A stretch of DNA of 64,000 nucleotides, taken from NCBI GenBank assembly GCA_017431515.1, contig JAFRKV010000038.1, positions 186,001 to 250,000 of the forward strand. Direction: 5' to 3'. The position numbers and the translations under genes were made by a program. This DNA comes from Lachnospiraceae bacterium. Its GTDB lineage: Bacteria; Bacillota; Clostridia; Lachnospirales; Lachnospiraceae. The notes beneath the pieces are model-generated. The model was not told where the DNA came from, did not search any database, and was given only the letters and a program-made list of their open reading frames with translations. Below are positions 8,005 through 17,262 of the stretch, piece after piece. Each line of letters begins with the position of its first letter. The first letter of the stretch is position 1.

Positions 8005-10248
8005 ATGGAAATGGCATGGCATGTCCGGGTGTACGGCATGGTGCAAGGGGTCGGTTACCGGCCGTTTGCGGCAGAGCTGGCGGAGGAACTCGGAATCAAC
8101 GGAAAAGTGAAAAATGCCGGAGGCATCGTGGAGATCACAGCCTCCGGAGAACCAAAGGCGATGGAGGAATTTCTCCGTCGCCTCTGTATCTCTGCACCCA
8201 CGGGAGCGCGAGTTGACCGGGTGGAAAAGGAAGAGATGGGACTGTCTGACGGACTGGATCAATCCGGCTTTGTCATCGAGGAAAGCACTGCGGCGGAGGA
8301 GCCGATGCGTTTTTTGCCGCCGGATCTGGCCACCTGCGCGGAATGCGAGAAGGAACTGTTTGCGCCGGGAAATCGCCGTTTTCATCATCCTTTTATCAGC
8401 TGCGCCTTGTGCGGCCCGCGCTACAGCATCTTAAAGCAGGTGCCCTATGACAGAGCCCATGTGACAATGGATGCTTTTCCGATGTGTGAAACCTGTGCGA
8501 AGGAATATACCCGCCCCGGAGACAGAAGACGGCATGCGCAAACCATCTGCTGCCCGGATTGCGGTCCTGAATTAGCGGGTGTCGCGAGTGCCTATTGGGA
8601 CGGCATATTTCTCGGAAATGCCAAAAAAGATGTGGGAGAAGCAGCCCTGGAAGAAGCGGTTCACCAGATTCGAAACGGCGGGATCGTGGCCGTAAAGGAT
8701 ATCGGGGGATTTCACTTCGTATTTCTGCCGGAGGACGGGCCCGCAGAGCGGCTCCGTGCATTCAAACACCGGGAGGCGAAGCCTTTTGCGGTTTGTTTTC
8801 CCTCCCTGGAAGCGGTGATGGAATACTGTACTGTTTCTGTGGAGGAGGAACGGCTGCTATGCTCCCAGGCGCGTCCCATCGTGCTTCTGGACTGGCACCG
8901 TCCGCTGCCGGACGGGATTCTGAAGGGCAGCAGCAGGATCGGCGCAATGCTTCCCTGTAATCCCCTTCAGATGCTCCTGACGAGGGAACTGGGGCCCCTT
9001 GTCATGACCAGCGGCAATCGGGGAAATGAACCGATCATCACCCATACGGTGGAGATGAAAAGCCTTATGAAGGAGGGGTGTCCGGATTATATCCTGACCC
9101 ATAACCGCAGGGTTTTGTCTCCTTTGGACGACTCCATTTATCAGGTGATCCCGTTTTCCGAGGGCGGTCCTGTGACGCAGATCATCCGCCGCGCCCGGGG
9201 AATCGTGCCGGAACCGATCATATTAAAAGAAGAATTAATAAACGAAAAGTTTGCTGCAGGATCTGATTTGAAGGCCGTGTTTGCCTTTGGGAAAGGAAGA
9301 GCGGCTTATCTCAGTCCTCATTTCGGCGATCTGATGGAGTTTTCCTGCGTGCAGGCCCGTGAGCGGGAGATCGATCGGATGAAGGAACTGTTTCATTTTC
9401 AATCCGATGAGACAGTGGGAGATCTGCACCCGGGTTATCTTTCCGCGGAGGGAGTAAACCGGCGGATCCAGCATCATTATGCACATATCCTGTCTGTTAT
9501 GGCAGAGCACGGCTGCAAGGGACCGGTACTGGGGCTGGCTTTTGACGGCACCGGCTACGGTACGGATGGTCGTGTCTGGGGAAGCGAGTTTCTGCTCTGT
9601 ACCAGAGAGTTCTTTGAAAAGGCGGCGTCTCTCCGCCCCGTGGTCTTTCCGGGGGGTGATGCCGCGGCAAAGTGTCCGAAGCTGGCATTGACGGCCTATC
9701 TCAGAGCTGCCGGAGTTTCTTACGGGGATCCCGTGACGGATGCGGTTCTGGAAAAAGGAATCCACACCGTGGAGAACTGCTCCATGGGGAGGCTTTTCGA
9801 TGCGGCCTCCGCGATCCTGACGGGCTGCGAAGAGAGTACTTATGAAGGGCAGTCTGCTGTGGAACTGGAGCTTCTTGCTGACCGGGCGAATGAAGCTTAT
9901 CCCTTGACGCTGCCGCGCATCCCGGCGGAAGGGATGCTCCTCGGAGATGGACCGGCGTTGATCCGTGCGATCTACGAGGCTGCGGGGGAAGGGATCGACC
10001 CCGCGGCGCTGGCGCTGGGCTTTCATCTGGCGGTCGCCCAGTTTGCGGTCAATACGGCGGACCATATCGCGAAACAAAAAGAAATCACGCAGATCGCCCT
10101 TTCCGGCGGCTGCTTCGTTAACCGCATCCTTTTGCGGGAGATCGTGGTGCCGCTGCGTGAGCGGCGCTACGAAGTCCTCCTCAACGAGAAAGTCCCCTGC
10201 GGTGACGGAGGCCTCGCCCTGGGGCAGTTATGGGCAGTTACGACGTAG
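8005..10248 (+). CDS. hypF: Hydrogenase maturation carbamoyltransferase HypF
   Basis: A 747-residue HypF of normal length. Domains in order: acylphosphatase (residues about 1-90, VRVYGMVQGVGYRPF); two zinc fingers (CAECEKEL with CALCGPRY; CETCAKEY with CCPDCGPEL); a YrdC-like nucleotide-binding domain (about 200-390, including KHREAKPFAV and MTSGNRGNEPI); and a Kae1/TobZ-like domain (HHYAHILSVMAEHG, LAFDGTGYGTDG, ALSGGCFVNR). It makes the carbamoyl-adenylate used with HypE to form the cyanide ligands of the NiFe site. It starts 15 bases after echF with only a weak ribosome site, which suggests coupling to echF. Confidence 0.96.
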   Translation: MEMAWHVRVYGMVQGVGYRPFAAELAEELGINGKVKNAGGIVEITASGEPKAMEEFLRRLCISAPTGARVDRVEKEEMGLSDGLDQSGFVIEESTAAEEPMRFLPPDLATCAECEKELFAPGNRRFHHPFISCALCGPRYSILKQVPYDRAHVTMDAFPMCETCAKEYTRPGDRRRHAQTICCPDCGPELAGVASAYWDGIFLGNAKKDVGEAALEEAVHQIRNGGIVAVKDIGGFHFVFLPEDGPAERLRAFKHREAKPFAVCFPSLEAVMEYCTVSVEEERLLCSQARPIVLLDWHRPLPDGILKGSSRIGAMLPCNPLQMLLTRELGPLVMTSGNRGNEPIITHTVEMKSLMKEGCPDYILTHNRRVLSPLDDSIYQVIPFSEGGPVTQIIRRARGIVPEPIILKEELINEKFAAGSDLKAVFAFGKGRAAYLSPHFGDLMEFSCVQAREREIDRMKELFHFQSDETVGDLHPGYLSAEGVNRRIQHHYAHILSVMAEHGCKGPVLGLAFDGTGYGTDGRVWGSEFLLCTREFFEKAASLRPVVFPGGDAAAKCPKLALTAYLRAAGVSYGDPVTDAVLEKGIHTVENCSMGRLFDAASAILTGCEESTYEGQSAVELELLADRANEAYPLTLPRIPAEGMLLGDGPALIRAIYEAAGEGIDPAALALGFHLAVAQFAVNTADHIAKQKEITQIALSGGCFVNRILLREIVVPLRERRYEVLLNEKVPCGDGGLALGQLWAVTT

Positions 10249-10289
10249 CAGCTCCCGTTCATAGCGAAGAGAAAAAGGAGAAAATCACC

Positions 10290-10505
10290 ATGTGTGTCGC
10301 ATATCCCGGTACTGTGATCAAGGTACAACCGCATACCGCAACCGTCGACTTCAACGGAAACCACGTGGAGGCCCGTTCCGGCCTCGTGGAGGTGGCCGTC
10401 GGTGACCGTGTCCTGGTGCATGCGGGGTGCATCCTGCAAAAAGTCTCTGAACGCGAGGCGGCAGAGCTGGAATCCCTGATGGAAGAGGTGGGAGCGGACG
10501 CATGA
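10290..10505 (+). CDS. hypC: Hydrogenase assembly chaperone HypC/HybG
   Basis: A 71-residue protein starting MCVAYPGTVIKV. Cys2 is the conserved residue of HypC that binds the Fe(CN)2CO intermediate with HypD and then the large-subunit precursor. ATG at 10290 is chosen because it follows AAAGGAG at 10274-10280 and places Cys at position 2. An upstream in-frame extension into the hypF end is not supported. The stop overlaps the hypD start (ATGA). Confidence 0.94.
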   Translation: MCVAYPGTVIKVQPHTATVDFNGNHVEARSGLVEVAVGDRVLVHAGCILQKVSEREAAELESLMEEVGADA

Positions 10506-11539
10506 CGGATCTGGCGGAAATGAAACGGTTTCTGTCACAGTATGACGGACCGGAACTGCGCATCATGGAGATCTGCGGCAGTCATACCGCTGCGATCGCA
10601 AAGAGCGGGATTAAGACGCTGCTTTCCCCGAAGATCCGGCTGATCAGCGGACCGGGCTGTCCTGTCTGCGTGACCCCCACTGCATACGTGGATCGCGCCA
10701 TCGCCTTGGCGAAGCGGGAAGATACCTGTCTGGTCACCTTCGGAGATCTCATACGGGTTCCCGGAAGCGCGGAAACCCTTTCCGCGGCAAAGGGCGCGGG
10801 TGCCCGGGTGGAGATGGTGTATGCCCCTGCGGATGTGGTCGCCATGGCGAAGACAGAACCGGAGAAACAGTTTGTCTTTGCCGCCATAGGATTTGAAACA
10901 ACCATGCCGGTTTATGCACTGTTGATGGAGGAACTGCTCCGGGAAGAGGTCAAAAACGTCAGGCTGTTGACGGCCTTAAAGACCATGCCGGCAGCGGTTT
11001 CTTATCTGTTGGACAGCGGCGCCGATCTGCAGGGATTTCTGGCGCCGGGGCATGTCTGTGCGGTGACGGGCAGCGAAGCGTTCGTCCCTCTGGCGGAAAA
11101 GTACGGGATCCCGTTTGCGGTGGCCGGATTTGAGGGAGAAGAGCTGCTTGCCGCGCTGTACGGGCTCCTGCGCATGCAGGGGAAGGGAACCGTGAAGAAT
11201 TTTTACCCGACAGTCGTGACGGCAGAGGGAAACCCGAAAGCAAAGGCGATGATCGAACGCTACTTTCAGCCGACAGATGCGGCGTGGCGCGGGCTTGGCA
11301 TCATTCCGGGTAGCGGCATGTGTCTCCGCCCGGCGTACGCGGCCTTCGATGCAGGAAGCAGCGACCTGACAGAGGATCATCAGCATAATCCTGCCTGTCG
11401 CTGCGGACAGGTGCTGACCGGAAAGCTTGCTCCCACAGACTGTCCACTGTTCGGCAAGATCTGTACCCCCCTGACCCCGCAGGGTGCCTGCATGGTCTCG
11501 GAGGAGGGCAGCTGCCACACGGCAATACGCTACGCATAA
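10502..11539 (+). CDS. hypD: Hydrogenase maturation iron-sulfur protein HypD
   Basis: A 345-residue HypD. Signature segments are ICGSHT (substrate Cys near the N terminus), SGPGCPVCVTP (CxxC redox pair), GFETTMP, GYGLLRMQGK-like central region, and the C-terminal [4Fe-4S] ligand region HNPACRCGQVLTGK/DCPLFGKICTP. With HypC it carries the Fe atom on which CO and CN are assembled. Start and stop are fixed by the 4-base overlap with hypC and by the C-terminal family motif. Length is normal. Confidence 0.95.
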   Translation: MTDLAEMKRFLSQYDGPELRIMEICGSHTAAIAKSGIKTLLSPKIRLISGPGCPVCVTPTAYVDRAIALAKREDTCLVTFGDLIRVPGSAETLSAAKGAGARVEMVYAPADVVAMAKTEPEKQFVFAAIGFETTMPVYALLMEELLREEVKNVRLLTALKTMPAAVSYLLDSGADLQGFLAPGHVCAVTGSEAFVPLAEKYGIPFAVAGFEGEELLAALYGLLRMQGKGTVKNFYPTVVTAEGNPKAKAMIERYFQPTDAAWRGLGIIPGSGMCLRPAYAAFDAGSSDLTEDHQHNPACRCGQVLTGKLAPTDCPLFGKICTPLTPQGACMVSEEGSCHTAIRYA

Positions 11540-11590
11540 GTCAGGGCGTGAAAGGATGCAGTTTTTGCGCCGGAGAAAAGGAGGAATACC

Positions 11591-12610
11591 ATGGAAAAAA
11601 TCGAAATGATCCACGGAAGCGGCGGACAGGCCACGTCAGACCTGATCCGGGAGGTCTTTGTCAAGGAATTCTGGAACGGATACCTGGCGCAGATGAATGA
11701 TGCCGCTGTGGTGGCAGGAGGCGCAGAGCTGGCGCTGACCACGGACAGTTTCGTGGTGAAGCCTCTGTTTTTTCAGGACGGCGATATCGGCAGGCTTGCT
11801 GTGGCAGGCACCGTGAATGATCTTCTGATGCGGGGGGCTGTGCCGGAGTATATGACCGTCGGCTTCATCCTGGAAGAGGGGCTGCCCATTTCCGATCTGA
11901 AAAAGATCGTCCATTCCATGGCAAAAACCGCAGAGGAAGCAGGAATCCTGATCGTGGCAGGGGATACGAAGGTGGTGGACGGCAACGGCGGTCTTTACAT
12001 CAACACCACTGGGGTGGGCTTTGTCCCGGCCGGCATGGAGATCAGCCCGGCGCGGATCGAAAAGGGCGACGTCGTCCTTGTATCCGGAAATCTCGGGGAT
12101 CATCATGCCGCGATTCTGAGCAGCCGCATGAGTATCGAGAACGAGATCGCAAGCGACTGTGCCCCGCTGAATGACATCGTGCGTTCGCTGATCAATGAGG
12201 GAATCCCCGTCCATGCCATGCGGGATATTACAAGAGGCGGGATTGCGACGGTATGCAAAGAGATGGCAGTGCAGAGCGGCAAAGCCATGCTGCTTTCGGA
12301 AGAACTGCTTCCGGTGAATCCGCAGGTGAAGGATTTCTGCGCGTTGACGGGACTGGATCCGCTCTATATGGGCAATGAAGGGAAAATGATCTGCATTCTG
12401 CCGGAGGAATCCGCAGAGAAAGCACTTTCCATCATGAAAAAAGCGCATTACGGGGAAAATGCCTGCAGGATCGGGAAGATCCTGCGCTTTGAAGAAGAAG
12501 AGGAACTGCAGATCGCGCCGGACATTGGGGAACTGTTTTTAAAAACCGCCATCGGCGGCCTGCGAAAGCTGTCTGTCCTGCAGGGCGAGGGTCTCCCGCG
12601 GATCTGCTGA
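11591..12610 (+). CDS. hypE: Hydrogenase maturation protein HypE (carbamoyl dehydratase)
   Basis: A 339-residue AIR-synthase-fold protein starting MEKIEMIHGSGGQAT and ending in PRIC. The terminal Cys receives the carbamoyl group from HypF and is converted to thiocyanate. The nucleotide-binding segments LTTDSFVV and VAGDTKVVDG are present. It is the last gene of the echABCDEF-hypFCDE set. Neither hypA nor hypB (nickel delivery) nor a maturation endopeptidase is in the window. A convergent gene ends 27 bases downstream, and no clear terminator is seen between them. Confidence 0.96.
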   Translation: MEKIEMIHGSGGQATSDLIREVFVKEFWNGYLAQMNDAAVVAGGAELALTTDSFVVKPLFFQDGDIGRLAVAGTVNDLLMRGAVPEYMTVGFILEEGLPISDLKKIVHSMAKTAEEAGILIVAGDTKVVDGNGGLYINTTGVGFVPAGMEISPARIEKGDVVLVSGNLGDHHAAILSSRMSIENEIASDCAPLNDIVRSLINEGIPVHAMRDITRGGIATVCKEMAVQSGKAMLLSEELLPVNPQVKDFCALTGLDPLYMGNEGKMICILPEESAEKALSIMKKAHYGENACRIGKILRFEEEEELQIAPDIGELFLKTAIGGLRKLSVLQGEGLPRIC

Positions 12611-12636
12611 CACAAACAACAGCTGCTGCAAGGAAA

Positions 12637-13566
12637 TTAAGGTCCCGGCTTCATCATGTCGGGGTTGAAATAGACCAGATCCTGTCCGCTGCGGCGCGCA
12701 GTCTGGAAGGCTATGGAGGCGCCGGTCATAAAGTTGGTGATGCTATCGCCCTTTTGCCCCTCATAGATCCCGAGACGCGCGAAAAACGGAATCTGAAAGG
12801 TCTGATCCATGTCACGCACTTCGATGACGGCATCATTCAGATAATCCTGAAATTCCTGCAGACGTTCTTTCAGAAGGAGAACGTAGAAATTGTCGCCGCC
12901 ATAGTGGGATCCGAGTTCGGAATCCGTATCCAGGAAACTGAACAACTTGTGGCTGACGCCGACCAGATAGATCTCTATCAGACGGTCGTTGTATTTGTGG
13001 ATGAAATGCTTCGTATCCTTCAGGTTCAAGAAGATGCCGGTATATTGTTCCGGGTCTCCTTCCTTCATGAGCGTTTCTCCCACGGTACGCATGCCGTGAG
13101 AATTCAAAAGTCCGGAAGACATATCGATCAGAGGCAGACGCGCGACGTTCATCAGCATGATGCGTCGCTCCAGAATGATTTCCAGAAAACGGCTGAGTCC
13201 AAGCAGCCGTTTTTGCGTTTCGGCATCCTCCCAGGAGGCTTTTTCGCCGGGGCTGATGCGGATCTCGCAGTAGCCGTTTTCTCCCAGGGAGGCATGCCGC
13301 ATATAGTCATGCGCCCGGGAGGAGGAACCCTCATCAAAGGAGGTAAAGAACAGCTCCTTGGAAGGGTTGATGGGAAAGGCTGTCGGGTAGGCGACTGCTT
13401 TTCCTGAAATGGAAGCAAAATGCAGCTCCGTGGAAACGTCATAAAGCGAATTGTGCAGAATTTCAGAGAAGGTCTGTTTGGCTGCACTGACCTCTTTCTT
13501 TTCGTTCTGTTCGACCTTCTCCATGATCTTCATAAATGCATCAATAAGTACGCGATCCTGATCCAT
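12637..13566 (-). CDS. Degenerate GGDEF-domain protein
   Basis: A 309-residue soluble protein. Residues about 145-305 follow the GGDEF fold (PLIDMSSGLLNSHGM at the start, GIFLNLKDTKHFIHKYN, then HYGGDNFYVLL at residues 221-230, and an FFARLGIYEG strand). The active-site motif reads GGDNF: the Glu/Asp at the fourth position is Asn226, so cyclase activity is doubtful. Residues 1-140 have no recognised domain. A role as a c-di-GMP or GTP sensor is an inference. It probably shares a transcript with the upstream - strand ATPase gene (45-base gap). Confidence 0.75.
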   Translation of the reverse strand: MDQDRVLIDAFMKIMEKVEQNEKKEVSAAKQTFSEILHNSLYDVSTELHFASISGKAVAYPTAFPINPSKELFFTSFDEGSSSRAHDYMRHASLGENGYCEIRISPGEKASWEDAETQKRLLGLSRFLEIILERRIMLMNVARLPLIDMSSGLLNSHGMRTVGETLMKEGDPEQYTGIFLNLKDTKHFIHKYNDRLIEIYLVGVSHKLFSFLDTDSELGSHYGGDNFYVLLLKERLQEFQDYLNDAVIEVRDMDQTFQIPFFARLGIYEGQKGDSITNFMTGASIAFQTARRSGQDLVYFNPDMMKPGP

Positions 13567-13611
13567 GATGTCTCCTTGTGTGAAATGATAATTCGCCTGC
13601 GTGACGCAGAA

Positions 13612-15207
13612 TTACAGTTTGAATAAGGTATTTAAAAGCCCCCGGCCCAACGATGCACCCACATTGCCGCCCAGCGTCTTTCCGAACTTGCCGAAGCTGC
13701 TGCCGACGGATTTGCCGACTTCCCGTCCGATGGTGCCGGTTACGGTGGTGCCGACGGATTTTGCGACCCGCTTTTTTCGTGCGGCATCGGCTTTTTCCTG
13801 TTTTTCTTTCTCTTTTGCGGCCGCGGCCTCTGCCTTGGCCTGTTCTTTTTCAAGGGCGGACTGCTCAGCGGCTTTTGCGGCGGCTGCTTCCGCTTCCATC
13901 CCCATCCTCGTCAGAAATTCGTAGGCCGAATCCGGGTCATGGGGCGTGCTGTACTTGCTGTACAGAAGGCTTCCTTTGATGGCGCGGTCTCTGGAGCCGT
14001 CATCAATCCCGCCCATTTTGCTGCGGGGCGGCAGGATGGATACCTTTTCCGCGATGCCGGGCGCGCCGTCCTCCATGAGGAAGGAAACGACGGCTTCACC
14101 GGTGCCCAGGGAGAGAATCGCCTCCTCCGTGTCAAAAGCCGGGTTGATGCGGAAGGCCTGCGCCGCAGCGCGGACGGCCTTTTGATCCGCCGGAGTATAG
14201 GCATGCAGCGCATGCTCCACCTTGTTGCCCAGCTGGGAGAGGATCCCGTCCGGAATATCCCGGGGATTCTGGGTGATAAAATAGATCCCCACGCCTTTGG
14301 AACGGATCAGCTTCACGACCTGTTCGATTTTTTCCAGAAGGGTTTTCTGGCAGTTTTTGAAAAGAAGATGTGCTTCGTCAAAGAAGAAGACCATTTTCGG
14401 CTTTTCCGGATCCCCTACTTCGGGAAGTGTCTCAAAAAGCTCGGACATCATCCAGAGCAGGAACAGGGAATACAGCGTGCCGTTCTGCACGAGGCTCTGG
14501 CTGTCCAGAATGCTGATCATGCCCTTGCCGTTTGTGTCAACGGTGAACCAGTCATGGATATTGAGCGCAGGCTCTCCGAAAAAGGTGTCTCCGCCCACCG
14601 CTTCCAGAGCGACGATGCTGCGGATAATGGCAGCCACGGAGGCCTTGTTGATGTTGCCGTAAGTCGGAGCAAATTCCTGATTGTTGTCCGCCATGTGGTT
14701 TAAGATGGCCTTCAGATCCTTGGTATCCACAAGAAGCAGGTTTTGATCATCAGCCACTTTGAATGCAACGGTCAGGAGATCTCCCTGAATATCGGTCAGA
14801 CCGAGGATCCGGCCGAGTAAGAGCGGTCCCATCTCGGAGATCGTGGTTCTGAGAGGAATCCCTTTCTGGCCGTACAGATCGTAAAAGGTAGACGGATAGG
14901 ACTGATAGGTAAACCCCGCTTCCGAAAGCCCGAACCGCGCGATCCGCTGCTGCATGTCCCCGCTGTCGACACCGGGCTCCACCATGCCTGCAAGATCCCC
15001 TTTGACGTCAGCCAGAAACACGGGAACGCCGAGATCACTGAAGGATTCTGCCAGCACTTTGAGGGTGACTGTCTTTCCTGTGCCTGTGGCGCCTGCGATC
15101 AGGCCGTGTCGGTTGGCAAGAGACGGGAGCAGGCAGATCTGCTGACCGTTTTCGTTGTTCCCGACCCAGAGTTTACCGTCTTTCAGCATGTTTTTTCGTC
15201 CTCTCAT
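13612..15207 (-). CDS. HerA-like (DUF853/YjgR family) ATPase
   Basis: A 531-residue P-loop ATPase: Walker A GATGTGKTVTL near residue 38, FLADVKGDLAGM, Walker B MVFFFDEAHLLF, and YFITQNPRDIPDGILSQLG, all typical of the HerA-like helicase C-terminal/DUF853 group. After a basic, Ala/Lys-rich coiled-coil segment (about 440-490) comes a Gly-rich tail (VGTTVTGTIGREVGKSVGSS). The cellular role of the family is poorly known; DNA or membrane association is suggested by the tail only. The start is either ATG 15207 (AAAGGA 7 bases ahead) or 15189 (GAGAGG 10 bases ahead). It is divergent from the diguanylate cyclase gene. Confidence 0.85.
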   Translation of the reverse strand: MRGRKNMLKDGKLWVGNNENGQQICLLPSLANRHGLIAGATGTGKTVTLKVLAESFSDLGVPVFLADVKGDLAGMVEPGVDSGDMQQRIARFGLSEAGFTYQSYPSTFYDLYGQKGIPLRTTISEMGPLLLGRILGLTDIQGDLLTVAFKVADDQNLLLVDTKDLKAILNHMADNNQEFAPTYGNINKASVAAIIRSIVALEAVGGDTFFGEPALNIHDWFTVDTNGKGMISILDSQSLVQNGTLYSLFLLWMMSELFETLPEVGDPEKPKMVFFFDEAHLLFKNCQKTLLEKIEQVVKLIRSKGVGIYFITQNPRDIPDGILSQLGNKVEHALHAYTPADQKAVRAAAQAFRINPAFDTEEAILSLGTGEAVVSFLMEDGAPGIAEKVSILPPRSKMGGIDDGSRDRAIKGSLLYSKYSTPHDPDSAYEFLTRMGMEAEAAAAKAAEQSALEKEQAKAEAAAAKEKEKQEKADAARKKRVAKSVGTTVTGTIGREVGKSVGSSFGKFGKTLGGNVGASLGRGLLNTLFKL

Positions 15208-15277
15208 CCAGAATTCCTTTTTATTATATCACAAAAGAAGAAAAGGTAGGGATTTTTATTTGTAAAGAAGTCCTTGC

Positions 15278-15305
15278 TTTACAACCCTAAAAAGAATATC
15301 ATAAT
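15278..15305 (+). promoter_or_regulatory. Probable sigma-A promoter for diguanylate cyclase gene
   Basis: TTTACA at 15278-15283 and CATAAT at 15300-15305 are spaced by 16 bases. They are 31 bases ahead of the ATG at 15337, in the 129-base divergent region with the HerA-like gene. Confidence 0.5.
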
Positions 15306-15336
15306 CTATGTAGACTGAAATTTTTTGGGAGTTATT

Positions 15337-16431
15337 ATGGAACTGCAATCACTGGACCCGATCAATCGGAGAAAAATGTGCAAAGCGATGCTCGTCTTTG
15401 TCGTTTTTTCCATCATTACGGATTGGCTGTTCTTCTTTGTATATCTCATTACCCGGACTCTGCGCGGAGATGTCTATTATTATATCTTCGTTCATGTATT
15501 GACTCCGATTCTGCTGAATATCATCGCCTGCGTGATTGCGACAAAGGTGGATAAGGATAAATCCGGGAAATATACCGAGGAAAAGAAAAATTATATCTGC
15601 ACCTTCGCTTTTTTTGCTCTGGCAAGCGTCATCTCGCTGTTTCACGCGTATTTCGCGCCGCTATGGTGCGCACCTGCAGTGATTATGATGTATGCCAGCT
15701 GTTACCGTGACGCCAAGATGCAGCGGATTCTGCTTGTGCTCTGCTACATCGTGACCTGCTTCTCCGCTGCCTTTATTATTTCCGAGCGTCCGGAGGATCT
15801 TTCCTTCTACATGCAGAATCTGATCGTTGTGATCGTGATGGATACGGTGCTGTTCTTCATTTCCGTAGTGATCCAGGACAACAACAGCGAGATGCTTCGC
15901 CTGACGACGGAGTATTTTGATCAGCAAAAAGAGTATAAGCATCGTTTGGAGTATGATAATCTGACCGGCGTGCTTACCAGACCGTTCTTTCAGGCGGCGG
16001 CGGATGAGATGCTGCGTTGGGCGCGGAAGGACCACCCCATCAGCATCGCCATCATCGACATTGACAATTTCAAGCATGTCAATGACACCTACGGACATGA
16101 CAACGGGGACGTGGTGCTGAGAGAGCTGGGCAAGCTGATGAATAATTACGTCAATGACAAGGTGATCGCGGGACGTTACGGCGGCGAGGAATTCGTCTTC
16201 GCATTCAGCAGCGGCAATCCAAAAGAAGCGGAGGATACGCTGAACGCACTGCGTGAAGATTTCGGACGGGCGCGCTATGAGTTCATGAATGAACGCACGA
16301 CCTTCAGCGGCGGCATCAATACGGTATACTGGGTGACGGATTTTGAGGATGCATTTGTCGGCGCGGATGATGCATTGTATGATTCCAAGAATAACGGAAA
16401 GAATCAGTTGACGAAATATATGAGAAAGTAG
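15337..16431 (+). CDS. Membrane diguanylate cyclase (GGEEF)
   Basis: A 364-residue protein. Five to six hydrophobic segments fill residues about 18-185 (for example AMLVFVVFSIITDWLFFFVYL), followed by a short coiled region and a complete GGDEF domain (DNLTGVLTRPFF; IDIDNFKHVNDTYGHDNGD; RYGGEEFVFAF). It is predicted to make c-di-GMP from two GTP. ATG 15337 is used because GGGAG lies 5 bases upstream; an in-frame TTG at 15325 is upstream of that site. The membrane part has no recognised ligand-binding fold. It is followed by a terminator at 16474-16508. Confidence 0.9.
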   Translation: MELQSLDPINRRKMCKAMLVFVVFSIITDWLFFFVYLITRTLRGDVYYYIFVHVLTPILLNIIACVIATKVDKDKSGKYTEEKKNYICTFAFFALASVISLFHAYFAPLWCAPAVIMMYASCYRDAKMQRILLVLCYIVTCFSAAFIISERPEDLSFYMQNLIVVIVMDTVLFFISVVIQDNNSEMLRLTTEYFDQQKEYKHRLEYDNLTGVLTRPFFQAAADEMLRWARKDHPISIAIIDIDNFKHVNDTYGHDNGDVVLRELGKLMNNYVNDKVIAGRYGGEEFVFAFSSGNPKEAEDTLNALREDFGRARYEFMNERTTFSGGINTVYWVTDFEDAFVGADDALYDSKNNGKNQLTKYMRK

Positions 16432-16473
16432 AAGCACCAAACGGCACCAAGCTGCGGCTCATGGTGAAAAACG

Positions 16474-16508
16474 CCGGTCCTTCGTATCAGCAAAGGAGCG
16501 GTTTTTTT
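16474..16508 (+). terminator. Rho-independent terminator
   Basis: A hairpin with arms CCGGTCCTT (16474-16482) and AAGGAGCGG (16493-16501), 8 of 9 pairs, is followed directly by seven T. It separates the cyclase gene from larB. Confidence 0.8.
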
Positions 16509-16540
16509 CTGTTCGGCTATTGCGGCAGGAGGGACAGGGT

Positions 16541-17224
16541 ATGCAGAAGAGTCAGACACCGGAATACGCCAATCTGGATCTGGAGAGAAAGAAGCGGACA
16601 GGCTGTGCAGAGGTGGTTTTTTGTGAAGGAAAAGCGACGGCCCATCTGGTCGGTATTTATAAATGCTTATATGAGGCGGAGGGAGAGGTGCTGGGCACCC
16701 GGGCCAGTGAGGAACAGTATCTCGCCGTCAAGGAGGCGTTTCCGCAGACCTGTTATGATCCTGTGTCCCGCATTCTGAAGATCGAAAAGGAACAGACAAG
16801 AACGCTCTCCGGGCGCATCGCTGTCTGCTGCGCAGGGACCTCGGATATCGGCGTTGCGGAAGAGGCGGCGCAAACGGCAGAATTTTTCGGGAACAGGGTG
16901 GATCGCCATTATGATATCGGTGTCAGCGGACTGCATCGTCTGTTTTCCCGGATCGATGAGATCCGGAAGGCGAATTGCGTCGTGGCAGTTGCCGGCATGG
17001 AAGGCGCTCTGGCAAGCGTGCTGGGGGGACAGGTCAGCGTGCCGGTGATCGCGGTGCCGACCTCTGTGGGATACGGGACCTCTTTTCACGGATTGACGCC
17101 GCTGCTCGCCATGCTGAACTCCTGCGCCAACGGCATCTCTGTGGTCAATATTGACAACGGTTACGGCGCGGGATATCTTGCATCCCAGATCAATCGCCTT
17201 GCAACGGACGGGAAAAAGGACTAG
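16541..17224 (+). CDS. larB: LarB, pyridinium-3,5-biscarboxylic acid mononucleotide synthase
   Basis: A 227-residue protein of the LarB/AIR-carboxylase-like family. Typical blocks are TGCAEVVFCEGK, VCCAGTSDIGVAEEA, YDIGVSGLHRLF, VVAVAGMEGALASVLGG and VPVIAVPTSVGYGTSFHG. In the characterised pathway LarB carboxylates and hydrolyses nicotinate adenine dinucleotide, the first step to the nickel-pincer cofactor. ATG 16541 has AGGAGGG 7 bases ahead; an upstream TTG at 16520 would precede that site. It is the first gene of a run that continues with larC 38 bases downstream. larE and larA are not in the window. Confidence 0.92.
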   Translation: MQKSQTPEYANLDLERKKRTGCAEVVFCEGKATAHLVGIYKCLYEAEGEVLGTRASEEQYLAVKEAFPQTCYDPVSRILKIEKEQTRTLSGRIAVCCAGTSDIGVAEEAAQTAEFFGNRVDRHYDIGVSGLHRLFSRIDEIRKANCVVAVAGMEGALASVLGGQVSVPVIAVPTSVGYGTSFHGLTPLLAMLNSCANGISVVNIDNGYGAGYLASQINRLATDGKKD

Positions 17225-17262
17225 ACGCACACGGACAGACAGTTCCGGGAAAGGAGCACAGG

